From Lactobacillus kullabergensis (GTDB lineage: Bacteria; Bacillota; Bacilli; Lactobacillales; Lactobacillaceae): a stretch of 64,000 nt of DNA. The stretch covers positions 882,817 to 946,816 of the forward strand of contig NZ_KQ033871.1 in assembly GCF_000967195.1 (NCBI RefSeq), given 5' to 3'. Shown in pieces: positions 9,401-20,689 of this stretch (its first letter is position 1; every line of letters starts with the position of its first letter). The notes under the pieces were generated by a model, which saw only the letters and a program-made list of their open reading frames with translations, was not told the origin of the DNA and ran no database searches. The position numbers and the translations under genes are program-made.

Positions 9401-10678
9401 ATGGCTTCACAATTTACTGATCAAGAGGTAATTAAATGTTCCTTTTGTGATAAAACACAAGATCAAGTTAAAAAGATGATTGCTGGCAACGGGGTTTATA
9501 TTTGTAATGAGTGTGTAGATCTTTCAAAAAGAATTATTGACGATGAGTTAAAATCTGATTCTTTAAAAAAGGCACAGGATTTGCCAAAGCCAATGGAAAT
9601 CAAAAAGCAACTTGATCAGTATGTTATTGGTCAAGAGCGAGCAAAGAAGATTTTGTCAGTTGCAGTTTATAATCATTATAAGCGTGTTACGCAAATGGAT
9701 GTAGATTCTTCAACTGAGTTGCAAAAATCAAATATTGCTCTGATTGGACCAACAGGTTCAGGTAAAACATACTTGGCTCAAACTTTGGCCCGCATTTTAG
9801 ATGTGCCATTTGCGATAGCTGATGCAACTACCTTAACTGAGGCAGGGTATGTTGGAGAAGATGTTGAAAACATTTTACTTAAATTGTTACAAAATGCAGA
9901 TTACGACATAGAACGCGCAGAGCGAGGAATCATTTACATTGATGAAATAGATAAAATATCTAAAAAATCTGAAAATGTTTCAATTACCAGGGATGTTTCT
10001 GGAGAAGGCGTTCAGCAATCATTATTAAAAATTTTGGAAGGTACTATTGCTTCCGTACCACCGCAAGGTGGTCGTAAACACCCTCAGCAAGAATTAATAC
10101 AGATAGATACCACCAACATTTTGTTTATAGTTGGTGGAGCTTTCGATGGTATCGAACAAATTGTCAAAAGCCGTTTGGGTAAAAAAGTAATTGGTTTTAG
10201 TGCTGAAAACGAGCTTAATAAAGTGCAAGATGATTCTTGGACTAAGCATTTAACGACAGGAGATTTGGTCAAGTTTGGACTGATTCCAGAGTTTATTGGG
10301 CGTATTCCTATTATTGCTACCTTAGATAAATTAGATAGAAATGATTTAGTTAGAATTTTAACTGAACCTAAGAACGCGCTGGTAAAGCAATATAAAAAAT
10401 TAATGTCGCTTGATCAGGTTAACTTAGAATTTACGCCAGATGCTTTAAAAGCTATTGCAGATTTAGCCATCGAACGAAATATGGGAGCACGTGGCTTGCG
10501 GACAATAATTGAAAATGCGATGATGGGCATTATGTATAAAACTCCTAGTGAGCCCGATATTGAAAACGTTAAAGTTACTAAAGATGTCATTGAAAAAAAT
10601 GCCGAACCAAACGTAACAAGACGTAAAGAGGATGATCAGGAAAATAATGAAGAAATAAAGGCAGCTAATGATCATTAA
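9401..10678 (+). CDS. clpX: ATP-dependent protease ATP-binding subunit ClpX
   Basis: Hexameric unfoldase that feeds substrates to ClpP. The 425-residue protein has an N-terminal zinc-binding domain (Cys13, Cys16, Cys35, Cys38). The AAA+ module has Walker [15 protein letters not shown] as Walker B, the GYVGEDVEN pore region and the FIGRIPI motif that contacts ClpP. The start is the ATG at 9401 behind AAGGAGG; the frame continues upstream but gives residues alien to the family. Its last 11 bases overlap engB, so the two are cotranscribed. Confidence 0.98.
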   Translation: MASQFTDQEVIKCSFCDKTQDQVKKMIAGNGVYICNECVDLSKRIIDDELKSDSLKKAQDLPKPMEIKKQLDQYVIGQERAKKILSVAVYNHYKRVTQMDVDSSTELQKSNIALIGPTGSGKTYLAQTLARILDVPFAIADATTLTEAGYVGEDVENILLKLLQNADYDIERAERGIIYIDEIDKISKKSENVSITRDVSGEGVQQSLLKILEGTIASVPPQGGRKHPQQELIQIDTTNILFIVGGAFDGIEQIVKSRLGKKVIGFSAENELNKVQDDSWTKHLTTGDLVKFGLIPEFIGRIPIIATLDKLDRNDLVRILTEPKNALVKQYKKLMSLDQVNLEFTPDALKAIADLAIERNMGARGLRTIIENAMMGIMYKTPSEPDIENVKVTKDVIEKNAEPNVTRRKEDDQENNEEIKAANDH

Positions 10679-11252
10679 AGATAGTTCGTATGCAATCAGT
10701 GCTGTACGTGAGGATCAATATCCAACTGATAATTTGCCTGAAGTTGCACTTTCTGGTCGCTCTAATGTGGGCAAGTCGAGTTTAATAAATACGTTATTGA
10801 ATCGCAAAAACTTGGCGCGTACCTCTGCACAACCAGGAAAAACGCAAACTCTTAATTTCTATTTAGTAAATCATGCCTTTTATTTAGTCGATGTACCAGG
10901 GTATGGCTACGCCAAAGTTTCACAAAAAAGACGTGAACAGTTTGGTAATATGATTCAAGATTATCTTGAAACCAGGGCAAACTTACAAGGATTAATTATC
11001 CTAGTGGATGGTAGACATGAGCCTACTAAAAATGATGTAGCTATGTATAATTATGCATTATATCTTAATATACCTATTTTGGTAGTTTGTACTAAAATTG
11101 ATAAAGTTAAGAAAAGTCAGCAAAACCAAGTGCTTGCTATATTGAAGCAAAAACTTGATTTAAATCATGATAACGTTGATGTTGTTACTTTTAGTTCTGT
11201 CCAAAAGTTGCATGTTCAAGAAGTATGGCAATGGATTGAACAAAACCTGTAA
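10668..11252 (+). CDS. engB: Ribosome biogenesis GTPase EngB/YsxC
   Basis: Small GTPase needed for assembly of the large ribosomal subunit. The 194 residues contain GRSNVGKS (30-37) as the P-loop, the SAQPGKTQT switch I region, DVPGYGYAK as G3 and CTKIDK as G4. It starts inside the end of clpX (11-bp overlap), the usual clpX-engB arrangement, so translation is likely coupled. A strong terminator follows. Confidence 0.97.
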   Translation: MIIKDSSYAISAVREDQYPTDNLPEVALSGRSNVGKSSLINTLLNRKNLARTSAQPGKTQTLNFYLVNHAFYLVDVPGYGYAKVSQKRREQFGNMIQDYLETRANLQGLIILVDGRHEPTKNDVAMYNYALYLNIPILVVCTKIDKVKKSQQNQVLAILKQKLDLNHDNVDVVTFSSVQKLHVQEVWQWIEQNL

Positions 11253-11262
11253 AATTTGCAAG

Positions 11263-11295
11263 AAAAAATGGTTCTCAAATGAGAACCATTTTTAA
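11263..11295. terminator. Bidirectional terminator after engB
   Basis: Perfect 13-bp stem AAAAATGGTTCTC / GAGAACCATTTTT with loop AAAT. Its T-rich and A-rich flanks let it act on both strands, fitting the convergent small gene at 11292-11420. Confidence 0.9.
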
Positions 11296-11420
11296 TTGTC
11301 TTTATCTTTAACTACTTTATCCTTGGTTTTAGCAAATTTTTTCTTTTTGTCATCAGGCACAGTAGCAAATTTATCAAATAGTTTTTCTAATTCATCTTGT
11401 TTTTTAAAAGTTAACCCCAT
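11292..11420 (-). CDS. Small charged protein of 42 residues
   Basis: Reading the minus strand gives a 42-codon frame beginning MGLTFKKQDELEKLF and ending in a lysine/aspartate tail. An AAAGGA ribosome binding site lies 9 bases before the ATG, and TATAAT lies upstream (reverse complement of 11444-11449). The stop runs into the shared terminator. The N-terminus is like small proteins of Lactobacillales that I recall as the SPJ_0845 family; that match is from memory. No cysteines, no membrane segment. Function unknown. Confidence 0.7.
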   Translation of the reverse strand: MGLTFKKQDELEKLFDKFATVPDDKKKKFAKTKDKVVKDKDN

Positions 11421-11624
11421 AATAATTTTTCCTTTCTGATTTTATTATAATAAAAAATAAGACTTCAAGCCAGAGAATAAAAAAATTGCTAGCTTTAAAT
11501 AAATATAATTATGTAAAGCTGATATTTTTAACTTTCTAATAATCAAGTGATAACTAAGCAAAAGCAAATTTAAAACTATGAATTGTATGTTAAAATATGA
11601 TAGCGAATTTGGGGGAGTGATTTT

Positions 11625-13427
11625 TTGGCAACTCAGCTGATTGAAAATAAATTAAAACTTTTACCAGCTAAGCCTGGCTGTTACTTAATGAAAGATGTAA
11701 ATGGCAAGGTTATTTATGTTGGCAAGTCGAAAAATCTCAGGAGTCGAGTACGTTCCTATTTCAAAAGTACCCAAGTTGGCAGAAGAGCGGAATTAGTTGA
11801 AGATATTCGAGATTATGATATCATCACCGTTTCAACTGATAAAGAAGCATTTTTGCTTGAAGTTACACTTATTAAGAAATATCAGCCATATTACAATGTG
11901 CAGTTAAAACAAGGAACGGGCTATCCATATATTGAAATTACTAATGAACGTGATCCACAAACCAAATTAACCAGTATCATTAGAAAAGATGGTGGTTATT
12001 ATTTTGGACCCTATCCTAATGTTTATGCTGCACAGGCTACCCTTAAGTTTATTCAAAAAGTTTTTCCTCTGAGGCGCTGCCATGGCAAGCAGGGCAGACC
12101 TTGTTTGTATTATCATATGGGACAATGCTTAGGAGCATGCTTTAAAACGGTCCCTAAGTCAGTTTATGAAGCTCAAATAAAAAAGATTAAGAGTTTTTTA
12201 AATGGTGATATAGGCTGGGTAAAGAAAGATCTTAACGAAAAAATGACAGCTGCATCTGAAAATCTTGAATTTGAGCGAGCAGCTGAAATTCGTGATCAGC
12301 TTAATTACATTGAAGAAACTGTCGAAAAGCAAAAAATTATTTCGAATGACAATACTCAGCGTGACATATTTAATTTTTATGTTGATAAATCATGGATAGC
12401 TATTCAAATTTTCTTTTTACGGCAAGCAAAGCTGCTTAGAAGTGAGACTAGAATGTATCCACTGACAGACACTAACGATCCAGAAGATACGTTTGCGTCC
12501 TTTATTGTTCAATTTTATGGGCAAAAGAATAGAATACTGCCAAAAGAAGTTTTAATACCTGCCAAAATTGACAATGAGGCACTGAGTGAAGTCTTGCATG
12601 TGCCTGTGAGAACGCCAAAAAGAGGTCAAAAACGCTCTTTATTAAATATGGCAAAAGACAATGCAAAGCTCAAACTTGATGAGAAGTTTCGGTTATTAGA
12701 ATTAGGAAATAGAAAAACAAAGGGTGCACAGAAAGAAATTTTTGATTCCTTAGGTTTGCCTTATGGTCATGTTATTGAAAGTTTTGACCATTCTCATATT
12801 CAAGGAGCTGATCCGGTTTCAGCTTTAGTCGTTTTTAAAGATGGTGAACCAGATAAAAACTCTTATCGTAAATATAAATTAAAGGGTGAAGTTGAGCATC
12901 AAAATGGTGGCGATGAGGTTCGTAATACTCGTGAAGTTGTTCGCAGAAGATATAGCAGACTACTTAAGGAACATAAACCAATGCCAGATCTAATTTTGAT
13001 GGATGGTGGTCAAATTCAGGTAGATGCTTGTGAAGATATTTTACGCAATGAGCTGAACCTTAATATTCCAGTAGCTGGTATGGTCAAGGATAACAAACAC
13101 AGAACCAACCACCTTTTATATGGAGATCCAATTAATGGTGTGCCATTGAAACTAATACCGTTGAATCCGAAATCTCAAGGTTTCTATTTAATGACGAGAA
13201 TTCAAGATGAAGTACACCGCTTTGCAATTACCTTCCATAGAAGGACTCATGCTAAAAATGCTTTATCGAGCAAGCTAGATTCAATTAAAGGGATCGGACC
13301 GAAAAGCAGAAATAAGCTTTTACGAAAATTTGGCTCTTTGAAAAAAATTAAAGAAGCCTCAATCGATGAATTACGTTCTGCAGGATTGACCTTGCCTCAG
13401 GCTCAGACAGTTAAGTTGACCTTGTAA
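11625..13427 (+). CDS. uvrC: UvrABC excision nuclease subunit C
   Basis: Makes both incisions in nucleotide excision repair. The 600 residues carry the GIY-YIG nuclease domain (GCYLMKD...VIYVGKS near 18-36), a cysteine-containing segment, a UVR motif near 200-235 (LEFERAAEIRDQL), the RNase H-like UvrC domain with SFDHSHIQG, and the C-terminal helix-hairpin-helix (IKGIGPKSRNKLL). The start is TTG at 11625 with GGGGGAG upstream; it gives the usual N-terminus. The roughly 200-base upstream stretch holds AT-rich DNA and probably the promoter, but no further gene. Confidence 0.97.
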   Translation: MATQLIENKLKLLPAKPGCYLMKDVNGKVIYVGKSKNLRSRVRSYFKSTQVGRRAELVEDIRDYDIITVSTDKEAFLLEVTLIKKYQPYYNVQLKQGTGYPYIEITNERDPQTKLTSIIRKDGGYYFGPYPNVYAAQATLKFIQKVFPLRRCHGKQGRPCLYYHMGQCLGACFKTVPKSVYEAQIKKIKSFLNGDIGWVKKDLNEKMTAASENLEFERAAEIRDQLNYIEETVEKQKIISNDNTQRDIFNFYVDKSWIAIQIFFLRQAKLLRSETRMYPLTDTNDPEDTFASFIVQFYGQKNRILPKEVLIPAKIDNEALSEVLHVPVRTPKRGQKRSLLNMAKDNAKLKLDEKFRLLELGNRKTKGAQKEIFDSLGLPYGHVIESFDHSHIQGADPVSALVVFKDGEPDKNSYRKYKLKGEVEHQNGGDEVRNTREVVRRRYSRLLKEHKPMPDLILMDGGQIQVDACEDILRNELNLNIPVAGMVKDNKHRTNHLLYGDPINGVPLKLIPLNPKSQGFYLMTRIQDEVHRFAITFHRRTHAKNALSSKLDSIKGIGPKSRNKLLRKFGSLKKIKEASIDELRSAGLTLPQAQTVKLTL

Positions 13428-13449
13428 ATATTGATTTTTGCCATAATAG

Positions 13450-14808
<1,359 letters not shown>

Positions 14809-14829
14809 TAAATAGAAAAGTTTTGAAAC

Positions 14830-16749
14830 ATGACAAAAAATCGATATATCACAGGATATTCTGGACTTAGAGCTTTGGCAGTAATTGGAGTGATTCTTTA
14901 TCACTTCGATCCTAATACTTTTGTTGGCGGATATCTTGGCGTACCGATTTTTTTTGTTTTGTCAGGTTACCTGGTTACATGCCAAATACTCAAGGCGTAT
15001 GATGAAAATGGGTTTTATAATACAAAAAAGTTTTATTGGAGTAGAATTAAAAAAATATATCCGCCATTAATTGCGGTATTGTGGATTTCTGCAGCGTATA
15101 TAGTTTTATTTCAGCGGAATTTACTTGCCAAACTAAGTCAAATAGTTGTGGCAAACTTGCTTAATGTTTATAATTTCTGGCAGATTTTAAATGGTCAAAG
15201 CTATTTTGAACGTTTTGCCGCTAACGAATCTCCATTTGTCCATTTATGGACAATGTCAATTAACGGTCAATTTTATATACTATGGCCATTAGTTATTTTC
15301 TTACTAGTAAAATATGGCAAAAAGAGAAAAAATATTTTTAGTATTTTACTAATTTTATCAATACTTTCAGCAATTGAAATGGCAATAATGTTTACCACTG
15401 GTGTTGATATTAATCGTATTTATTATGGTACGGATACCAGATTTTTTTCTTTAGGCTTAGGGGCTGCACTGGCTGTCATTTGGCCATTGAATAAATTGAA
15501 AAGCAATATCAAGCGCAATGATTCCATCTTATTAGATATTATTGGTCTGATTTCTTTTTGTGGAATGATATTTTTATTTCTTTCTCCAATAATGAATGCA
15601 GAGAGTGCATTTACTTATTCGGGTGGTATGTTTTTGTTCACATTGTGTACAACGATATTAGTCGGTGCGATCGCTCACCCAGGGAGCCACTGGAATAAAT
15701 GGTTAACTAATCCTGTTTTTAATTGGATTGGCTCAAGAAGTTATGAAATTTATCTTTACCAGTTTCCAGTAATGATTTTTTTTGAAGATAAAGTTTCCAA
15801 TATGGCAGATCATGTTTTGCTTTATCGCTTTATTGAACTAATTTTGATAGTTATTTTAAGTGAGATTGCATACAAAGCTGTAGAAAAACCATTGGGCAAA
15901 ATAACTTTACAAAAAACAAAAAATTATTTGCAGCAACTTCGCGATAAGAATTCAAAAAATTATTTTCAAAAAGTGAAGGCTATTCTTATAGGCTTGATTT
16001 TTTTAACTGGTAGCATTGCAATTTTAATTTCTCCTGCTGCACAGGCCCAAAATTTCAATCAAAGTCAACTGGCGCGCAGAATCAGAGCAAATCGTAAACA
16101 ACAAAGAAAAGATAATAATGCTTTAATCAAGGAGTACCAAAAAATTAGTCCCAGAGAACAAAAAAAGGCTAAACTTATAAAAGAAGCTAAACAAGCAGCG
16201 AAGAAACATCCAATAAAAAAATCTTTTGAGCAATTTGGTATTTCACAAATTGAGATTCAATTGGCACGTAAAATTGATTTAACGGCTATTGGCGATTCAG
16301 TTATGGCCGGTTCTAGCAGTGATTTAAAAGATTTGATGCCTAAGGCTGTGATTGATGCGGCTATTTCACGTCAACTGAATGTTTCCTTTGATTTATTAAA
16401 ACATTATCAGAATGAGAAAGTTTTAGGAAAGAATGTATTAATAGGTTTGGGTACTAATGGTCCATTTAAAATGTCTGATATAGATAATTTAATGAAGCAG
16501 TTAGGACATAAAAGACAGGTATTTTGGATAAACACATATGTACCGGCGAAGCCTTGGCAAAATGATGTTAATAATTTATTAAATGAGGCAGCGAAAAAAT
16601 ATCATAATTTTATGGTGATTAATTGGTACTCATATGCAAAGAATCATCCAAATTGGTTTTATGAAGATAAAACTCATCCAACACCAATAGGATCAAAGCA
16701 CTACAGTGCTTTAATTGTTAAAAAAATAGTTGAAAATGCTAAGTATTAG
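14830..16749 (+). CDS. oatA: OatA-like membrane O-acetyltransferase with SGNH domain
   Basis: Likely transfers acetyl groups to peptidoglycan muramic acid, which gives lysozyme resistance, or to another surface polymer. The 639 residues form an N-terminal acyltransferase-3 domain with about ten membrane helices (GYSGLRALAVIGV, PIFFVLSGY). A charged linker follows at about 410-480, then an extracytoplasmic SGNH hydrolase-like domain. The latter shows GDSVM (Ser nucleophile), GTNG and the D-x-x-H motif in EDKTHPTP. The ribosome binding site is weak. It sits between obgE and rnz, with no terminator after obgE. The exact acceptor cannot be told from sequence. Confidence 0.85.
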   Translation: MTKNRYITGYSGLRALAVIGVILYHFDPNTFVGGYLGVPIFFVLSGYLVTCQILKAYDENGFYNTKKFYWSRIKKIYPPLIAVLWISAAYIVLFQRNLLAKLSQIVVANLLNVYNFWQILNGQSYFERFAANESPFVHLWTMSINGQFYILWPLVIFLLVKYGKKRKNIFSILLILSILSAIEMAIMFTTGVDINRIYYGTDTRFFSLGLGAALAVIWPLNKLKSNIKRNDSILLDIIGLISFCGMIFLFLSPIMNAESAFTYSGGMFLFTLCTTILVGAIAHPGSHWNKWLTNPVFNWIGSRSYEIYLYQFPVMIFFEDKVSNMADHVLLYRFIELILIVILSEIAYKAVEKPLGKITLQKTKNYLQQLRDKNSKNYFQKVKAILIGLIFLTGSIAILISPAAQAQNFNQSQLARRIRANRKQQRKDNNALIKEYQKISPREQKKAKLIKEAKQAAKKHPIKKSFEQFGISQIEIQLARKIDLTAIGDSVMAGSSSDLKDLMPKAVIDAAISRQLNVSFDLLKHYQNEKVLGKNVLIGLGTNGPFKMSDIDNLMKQLGHKRQVFWINTYVPAKPWQNDVNNLLNEAAKKYHNFMVINWYSYAKNHPNWFYEDKTHPTPIGSKHYSALIVKKIVENAKY

Positions 16750-16760
16750 ATAGGTAGAGT

Positions 16761-17702
16761 ATGGAGTTACAATTTTTAGGAACTGGAGCAGGACAACCTT
16801 CAAAGAAACGTAATGTATCAGGCATCGCTTTAAAAATGCTTGATGAAATCAATGAAATTTGGTTATTTGATGTGGGAGAAGCCACACAGCATCAAATTTT
16901 ACGAACAAATATTAGATTGCGTAAAGTCACAAAAATATTTATTTCCCACAATCATGGTGATCATATTTTCGGCTTGCCAGGATTACTGGCAACACGGTCA
17001 TTTCAAGGAGATGTGGGTCCAATTACTATATACGGACCGGCTGGCTTAGAGCAGTTTGTTAGGACAGCTTTAAAAATTTCACGAACAAAAATTAGCTATC
17101 CTATTAAATTCGTTGTCTTAGAAGATGGTGGATTAATTTTTAATGGGAATGGTTTTAAGGTATACGCAGAAAAATTAGCTCATAGGGTACCTAGTTTTGG
17201 TTATCGAGTAGTCGAGGATGACCGACCGGGAGAACTTTTAATGGACAAATTAGCGCAATATAGTGTACCTAATGGGCCATTACTTGGTAAACTTAAAAAT
17301 GGTGAAAAAATTGTTCTAGATAATGGTACTATATTAGATGGTAATGACTTTTTGGGTCCTAACAAAAAAGGCAGAATTATTACTATTATTTATGATACGC
17401 GTGCAACTCCTGCAATAGCACAATTAGCACAGAATGCGGATGTTTTGGTACATGAATCTACTTTTGCCGGTAATGAGGCAGATTTAGCTCATTCATATTA
17501 TCATTCTACAGCAGTTGAAGCAGCAAAGATTGCGCGTGATAATAATGTTAAGCGTTTATATTTAAATCATATTTCTGCTAGATATTTAGGTGCTAAAGCC
17601 AAAAAATTAGAAAACCAGGCACAGAAAATATTTGCGAATACTAGATTAGCTAATGATTTCGATCGAATTGTAATTCCTATGAAAGGAGAAAAAGATGAGT
17701 GA
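16761..17702 (+). CDS. rnz: Ribonuclease Z (tRNA 3' processing)
   Basis: Cuts the 3' trailer off tRNA precursors. The 313-residue metallo-beta-lactamase protein has the HNHGDH metal motif, FLGTGAGQPSKKRNVS at the start, a GFKV-to-YRV exosite region, and the later HE and HIS motifs. All metal ligands expected for RNase Z are visible. The start ATG at 16761 follows AGGTAGAG. It overlaps the SDR gene by 8 bp, a sign of cotranscription. Confidence 0.95.
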   Translation: MELQFLGTGAGQPSKKRNVSGIALKMLDEINEIWLFDVGEATQHQILRTNIRLRKVTKIFISHNHGDHIFGLPGLLATRSFQGDVGPITIYGPAGLEQFVRTALKISRTKISYPIKFVVLEDGGLIFNGNGFKVYAEKLAHRVPSFGYRVVEDDRPGELLMDKLAQYSVPNGPLLGKLKNGEKIVLDNGTILDGNDFLGPNKKGRIITIIYDTRATPAIAQLAQNADVLVHESTFAGNEADLAHSYYHSTAVEAAKIARDNNVKRLYLNHISARYLGAKAKKLENQAQKIFANTRLANDFDRIVIPMKGEKDE

Positions 17703-18489
17703 TTCCCTTAGAAATAAAGTTGTCGTAATAACAGGTGCTTCAAGTGGGATAGGCCATTCTATCGCACTGGAAAGTGCTGGCAGGGGAGCAACAGTTATTT
17801 TGATAGCCAGAAATAGAGCAAAGTTAGAAAAGGTAGCGTCTGAGGCGCACGAACTTTCAGGGGCCAACTCTTACATAATAGTAGCTGATATGAGTCAAAG
17901 TGATCAGATAGATGCTGCTTTTACTAAAATTATTAATTTAACTAAGCATGTTGACTATTTAGTTAATTGCGCAGGCTTTGGCAAATTTGAAAACTTTGTA
18001 GAGTCAAACCGTCGTGAAGTTACAGCCATGTTTCAAGTTAATGTTTTAGGATTGATGTATTTTAGCCGCTTAGTTGGTCGATTAATGATGGAACAAAAAT
18101 CTGGGCAAATTATTAATATTGGTTCAATTGCAGGTAAAGTTCCTACTGTAAAATCCGCCGCTTACAGTGCATCAAAAGCAGCCGTTATTCAATTTTCGAA
18201 TGTTTTGCGTTTGGAATTAAAACCATTTGGAGTTAAAGTCATGACGGTTAATCCCGGGCCGGTTTATACAAATTTCTTTAATATTGCTGATAAGAGTGGG
18301 CATTATGCTGAAAGCGTACAAAAATTTGTGCTGGATCCGGATGATGTTGCCTGGCAAGTGGTTCATTTCTTCGGTAGTAATAAACGTGAGCTCAATTTAC
18401 CAGTTAGTTTGGCAATTTTGGCTAAATTATATAACCTGTTTCCAACGATAGGCGATGAATTATCGCTGAAGTTTGCCTCAAGAAAGTAG
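17695..18489 (+). CDS. Short-chain dehydrogenase/reductase
   Basis: NAD(P)-dependent oxidoreductase of the classical SDR family, 264 residues. The cofactor motif TGASSGIG is near residue 13, the NCAG motif near 100, and the catalytic Ser and YSASK near 143-160 are all present. The substrate is unknown; the sequence resembles general SDRs such as B. subtilis YqjQ, which also neighbours rnz. It has an AAAGGAG ribosome binding site inside rnz. Confidence 0.88.
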   Translation: MSDSLRNKVVVITGASSGIGHSIALESAGRGATVILIARNRAKLEKVASEAHELSGANSYIIVADMSQSDQIDAAFTKIINLTKHVDYLVNCAGFGKFENFVESNRREVTAMFQVNVLGLMYFSRLVGRLMMEQKSGQIINIGSIAGKVPTVKSAAYSASKAAVIQFSNVLRLELKPFGVKVMTVNPGPVYTNFFNIADKSGHYAESVQKFVLDPDDVAWQVVHFFGSNKRELNLPVSLAILAKLYNLFPTIGDELSLKFASRK

Positions 18490-18497
18490 TGCAGAGT

Positions 18498-18719
18498 ATG
18501 AAAAGTAAAACAAAACAGATTAAGCTCATCTTTACATTGATTTTAACCTTACTAGCTGTAATCTTCGTTGTTTTAAATACGAATAATGTTGCCATTAATT
18601 TTGGCTTATTTCAATTCAAATTACCTTTGATCATTATTTTAGTATTAATGATCATTATCGGAGTTCTAATTGGTTATTTTTGGGGTTCTTATGGTCATAA
18701 TCAAGACAAGAATAACTAA
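18498..18719 (+). CDS. Small LapA-domain (DUF1049) membrane protein
   Basis: The 73-residue protein has two hydrophobic helices (about 12-32 and 42-62) separated by the short NTNNVAINFGLFQFKLPL segment that is typical of the LapA/DUF1049 family. I prefer the ATG at 18498; a GTG at 18489 overlapping the SDR stop is also possible. Function is unknown: in other bacteria such proteins are linked to envelope assembly. It follows the SDR gene closely and is probably in its operon. Confidence 0.75.
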   Translation: MKSKTKQIKLIFTLILTLLAVIFVVLNTNNVAINFGLFQFKLPLIIILVLMIIIGVLIGYFWGSYGHNQDKNN

Positions 18720-18769
18720 TATAGCTTGATTTATTTGGGATACAATAGTATCATTAACAAACGTGAAGT

Positions 18770-18798
18770 ATTTTGGGTACTTTTAAGTAACCTAAAAT
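18770..18798 (+). promoter_or_regulatory. Hairpin in the rpmF leader
   Basis: ATTTTGGGTACTT (18770-18782) pairs with AAGTAACCTAAAAT (18785-18798) with one bulge and one mismatch. No T run follows, so it is not a terminator. It lies 30 bases before the rpmF start and could regulate L32 synthesis; this is inference. Confidence 0.45.
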
Positions 18799-18828
18799 CG
18801 TAATTCTACAAAAAAGGAGATCAGTTAA

Positions 18829-19020
18829 ATGGCAGTTCCTAAAAGACATACTTCTAAGCAAAAGAAACGTTCACGTCGTGGTCATATTAAGTTAACTGTA
18901 CCAGCAATGCATTATGATGCAACCACTGGTGAATATCGCTTAAGCCACCGCGTTTCACCTAAAGGATATTACAAGGGTCGTCAAGTTGTTAGTCAAACTA
19001 ACTCAAATGACAATCAATAA
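18829..19020 (+). CDS. rpmF: 50S ribosomal protein bL32 (cysteine-free form)
   Basis: Large-subunit protein, 63 residues, starting [17 protein letters not shown] as the family does. The two CxxC pairs that hold zinc in many L32 proteins are absent: the segment reads [20 protein letters not shown]. It is therefore the zinc-independent C-minus form. GGAGATC lies before the ATG. It is followed by a strong terminator and probably has its own promoter in the 18720-18830 gap. Confidence 0.96.
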   Translation: MAVPKRHTSKQKKRSRRGHIKLTVPAMHYDATTGEYRLSHRVSPKGYYKGRQVVSQTNSNDNQ

Positions 19021-19021
19021 T

Positions 19022-19053
19022 TAAAAGACACCAAAAAACGGGTGTCTTTTTTT
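19022..19053 (+). terminator. rpmF terminator
   Basis: Stem AAAAGACACC / GGTGTCTTTT, loop of 8, followed by more T residues. Confidence 0.9.
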
Positions 19054-19100
19054 ATTCTAAAAATTAGGCAATTCCCCGTCTAGGAAGAGGAAAAGGTGAA

Positions 19101-20648
19101 ATGAAACTCGTATTCTTGCATTCAAGTGATATTCATGGCTTTATTTTTCCCACGGACTATCAAGAAAAAAATAGTTATGCTGCTCCTTTTGGATTAAGCA
19201 GACTGAGTAGCATAATAAAACAGCAGCGAGATAAATATGGTGCTGAAAATGTAATTGTGACCGATTCAGGTGACTGTCTTCAAGGCTCGCCTTTAGCGGC
19301 TTATGTACATGAGTCGAATAGTGATGCCAATTTAAAAGCATTTGCAGATTTCTATAATCTCATCGAGTATGATGTCAGATGTTTAGGCAATCATGACTTT
19401 AATTTTGGATTAAGCTATTTAAAAAAATATTTAGCTTATAGTAAAGCTACTTTTTTAAATAGCAATATATTGGCTGAAAAAAATGATTTGCCGGCCTTTG
19501 GACAAGATTATATCATTATCAATAAAAACGGTATAAAGGTGGGAATTATTGGTATTACTACACAACGGGTACCGTTTTGGGAGCCAGCAGACCACGTTGC
19601 AGGATTAAAATTTAAATCTGCTTTTGAGCAGGTTAAGCAAATAACAGCTTTTTTAAGGCCTAAAGTCGATGTCTTGGCTGTGCTTTATCATGGCGGTTTT
19701 GAAGCAGATCTTCACACAGGAACACGCAAGGAGCCACAAACAGGAGAAAATGAAGGATATCGTATTTTACAGGAAATTCCTGATATTGATGTAATGCTGA
19801 CAGGGCATCAGCATCGAAGACTAAATATCGTAGACCATGAAACTGCCATTGTACAATCAGGTTATCGCGGAGAATCTATTGGTAAAATAGTGTTGGATAT
19901 CGACCAGCGAAGCAAGGAAATAAAAGCAATATCTACTGAATTGATTGACGCTCAAAACTATGAATCTGATTGTGAAATTAATGCCTCCAGTTTGTCACTG
20001 GAACAGAAGGCACAAAAATGGCTTGACCAGCCAATTGCTTATTTAGATGAACCTGCTCTTATTTTAAATGCTGATGAAGCTAGGATTAAGGGTTCACCGT
20101 TTATTAATTTATTGCAGGATATGCAATTATATTTTACAAAGGCTGATGTCTCAGCAACAGCTTTGATGAGTGAAACAGCTCAAGGATTTAATAAAAATGT
20201 TTCAATGCGTGATATTTTGCTAAATTATCCTTTTGCTAATCAATTATGTATAGTTAAAGTAACCGGGAAAGAACTACGCAATATTGTCGAATATTCACTA
20301 AAATTTTTAATTAAGGATAAAAGGGGCAAAATTATGTTTGACCCTCAGTATCGCAATCAGCTTTTTAATTTTGATGTTTTTTACCCGCTTAATTATGAAG
20401 CGGATGTTCTGAGACCTGTTGGGAGTCGCTTAACTAAGTTTGAATTAAACGGACAACCAATTTTGGCAAGAAAAACATATCGCCTGGCCGTTAATAACTA
20501 TCGTGCTATGGGAGGTGGCTTCTACCCAGAATACAACGTTAACAAGATTGAAAAAACCCTGGATAAAGATTATGTGGAAATGTTTAAAGAGTTTCTGACT
20601 ATAGGTCACCCAAAAGTTAATTTTTCACGAAATTATCGTTTTAGCTAA
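19101..20648 (+). CDS. 5'-nucleotidase/2',3'-cyclic phosphodiesterase family protein
   Basis: Two-domain metallophosphoesterase of 515 residues. The N-terminal calcineurin-like domain has SSDIHG, DSGDCLQGSP, GNHDF, YHGGFE and TGHQHRR, a complete metal-binding set. The C-terminal 5'-nucleotidase domain begins near residue 310. There is no signal peptide or wall anchor, so it appears cytoplasmic, unlike the secreted UshA-type enzymes. The closest style is the YunD/YfkN group. The true substrate (nucleotide, UDP-sugar or other phosphoester) cannot be decided. It ends at a bidirectional terminator. Confidence 0.85.
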   Translation: MKLVFLHSSDIHGFIFPTDYQEKNSYAAPFGLSRLSSIIKQQRDKYGAENVIVTDSGDCLQGSPLAAYVHESNSDANLKAFADFYNLIEYDVRCLGNHDFNFGLSYLKKYLAYSKATFLNSNILAEKNDLPAFGQDYIIINKNGIKVGIIGITTQRVPFWEPADHVAGLKFKSAFEQVKQITAFLRPKVDVLAVLYHGGFEADLHTGTRKEPQTGENEGYRILQEIPDIDVMLTGHQHRRLNIVDHETAIVQSGYRGESIGKIVLDIDQRSKEIKAISTELIDAQNYESDCEINASSLSLEQKAQKWLDQPIAYLDEPALILNADEARIKGSPFINLLQDMQLYFTKADVSATALMSETAQGFNKNVSMRDILLNYPFANQLCIVKVTGKELRNIVEYSLKFLIKDKRGKIMFDPQYRNQLFNFDVFYPLNYEADVLRPVGSRLTKFELNGQPILARKTYRLAVNNYRAMGGGFYPEYNVNKIEKTLDKDYVEMFKEFLTIGHPKVNFSRNYRFS

Positions 20649-20689
20649 CTAAAAAGTCATCAGCAATCAGCTAATGACTTTTTTAGTTA
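20647..20689. terminator. Bidirectional terminator between the nucleotidase gene and the DUF2929-like gene
   Basis: AACTAAAAAGTCATCAGC pairs with GCTAATGACTTTTTTAGTT over about 17 positions with one mismatch, with A-rich and T-rich flanks. It serves both convergent genes. Confidence 0.88.
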
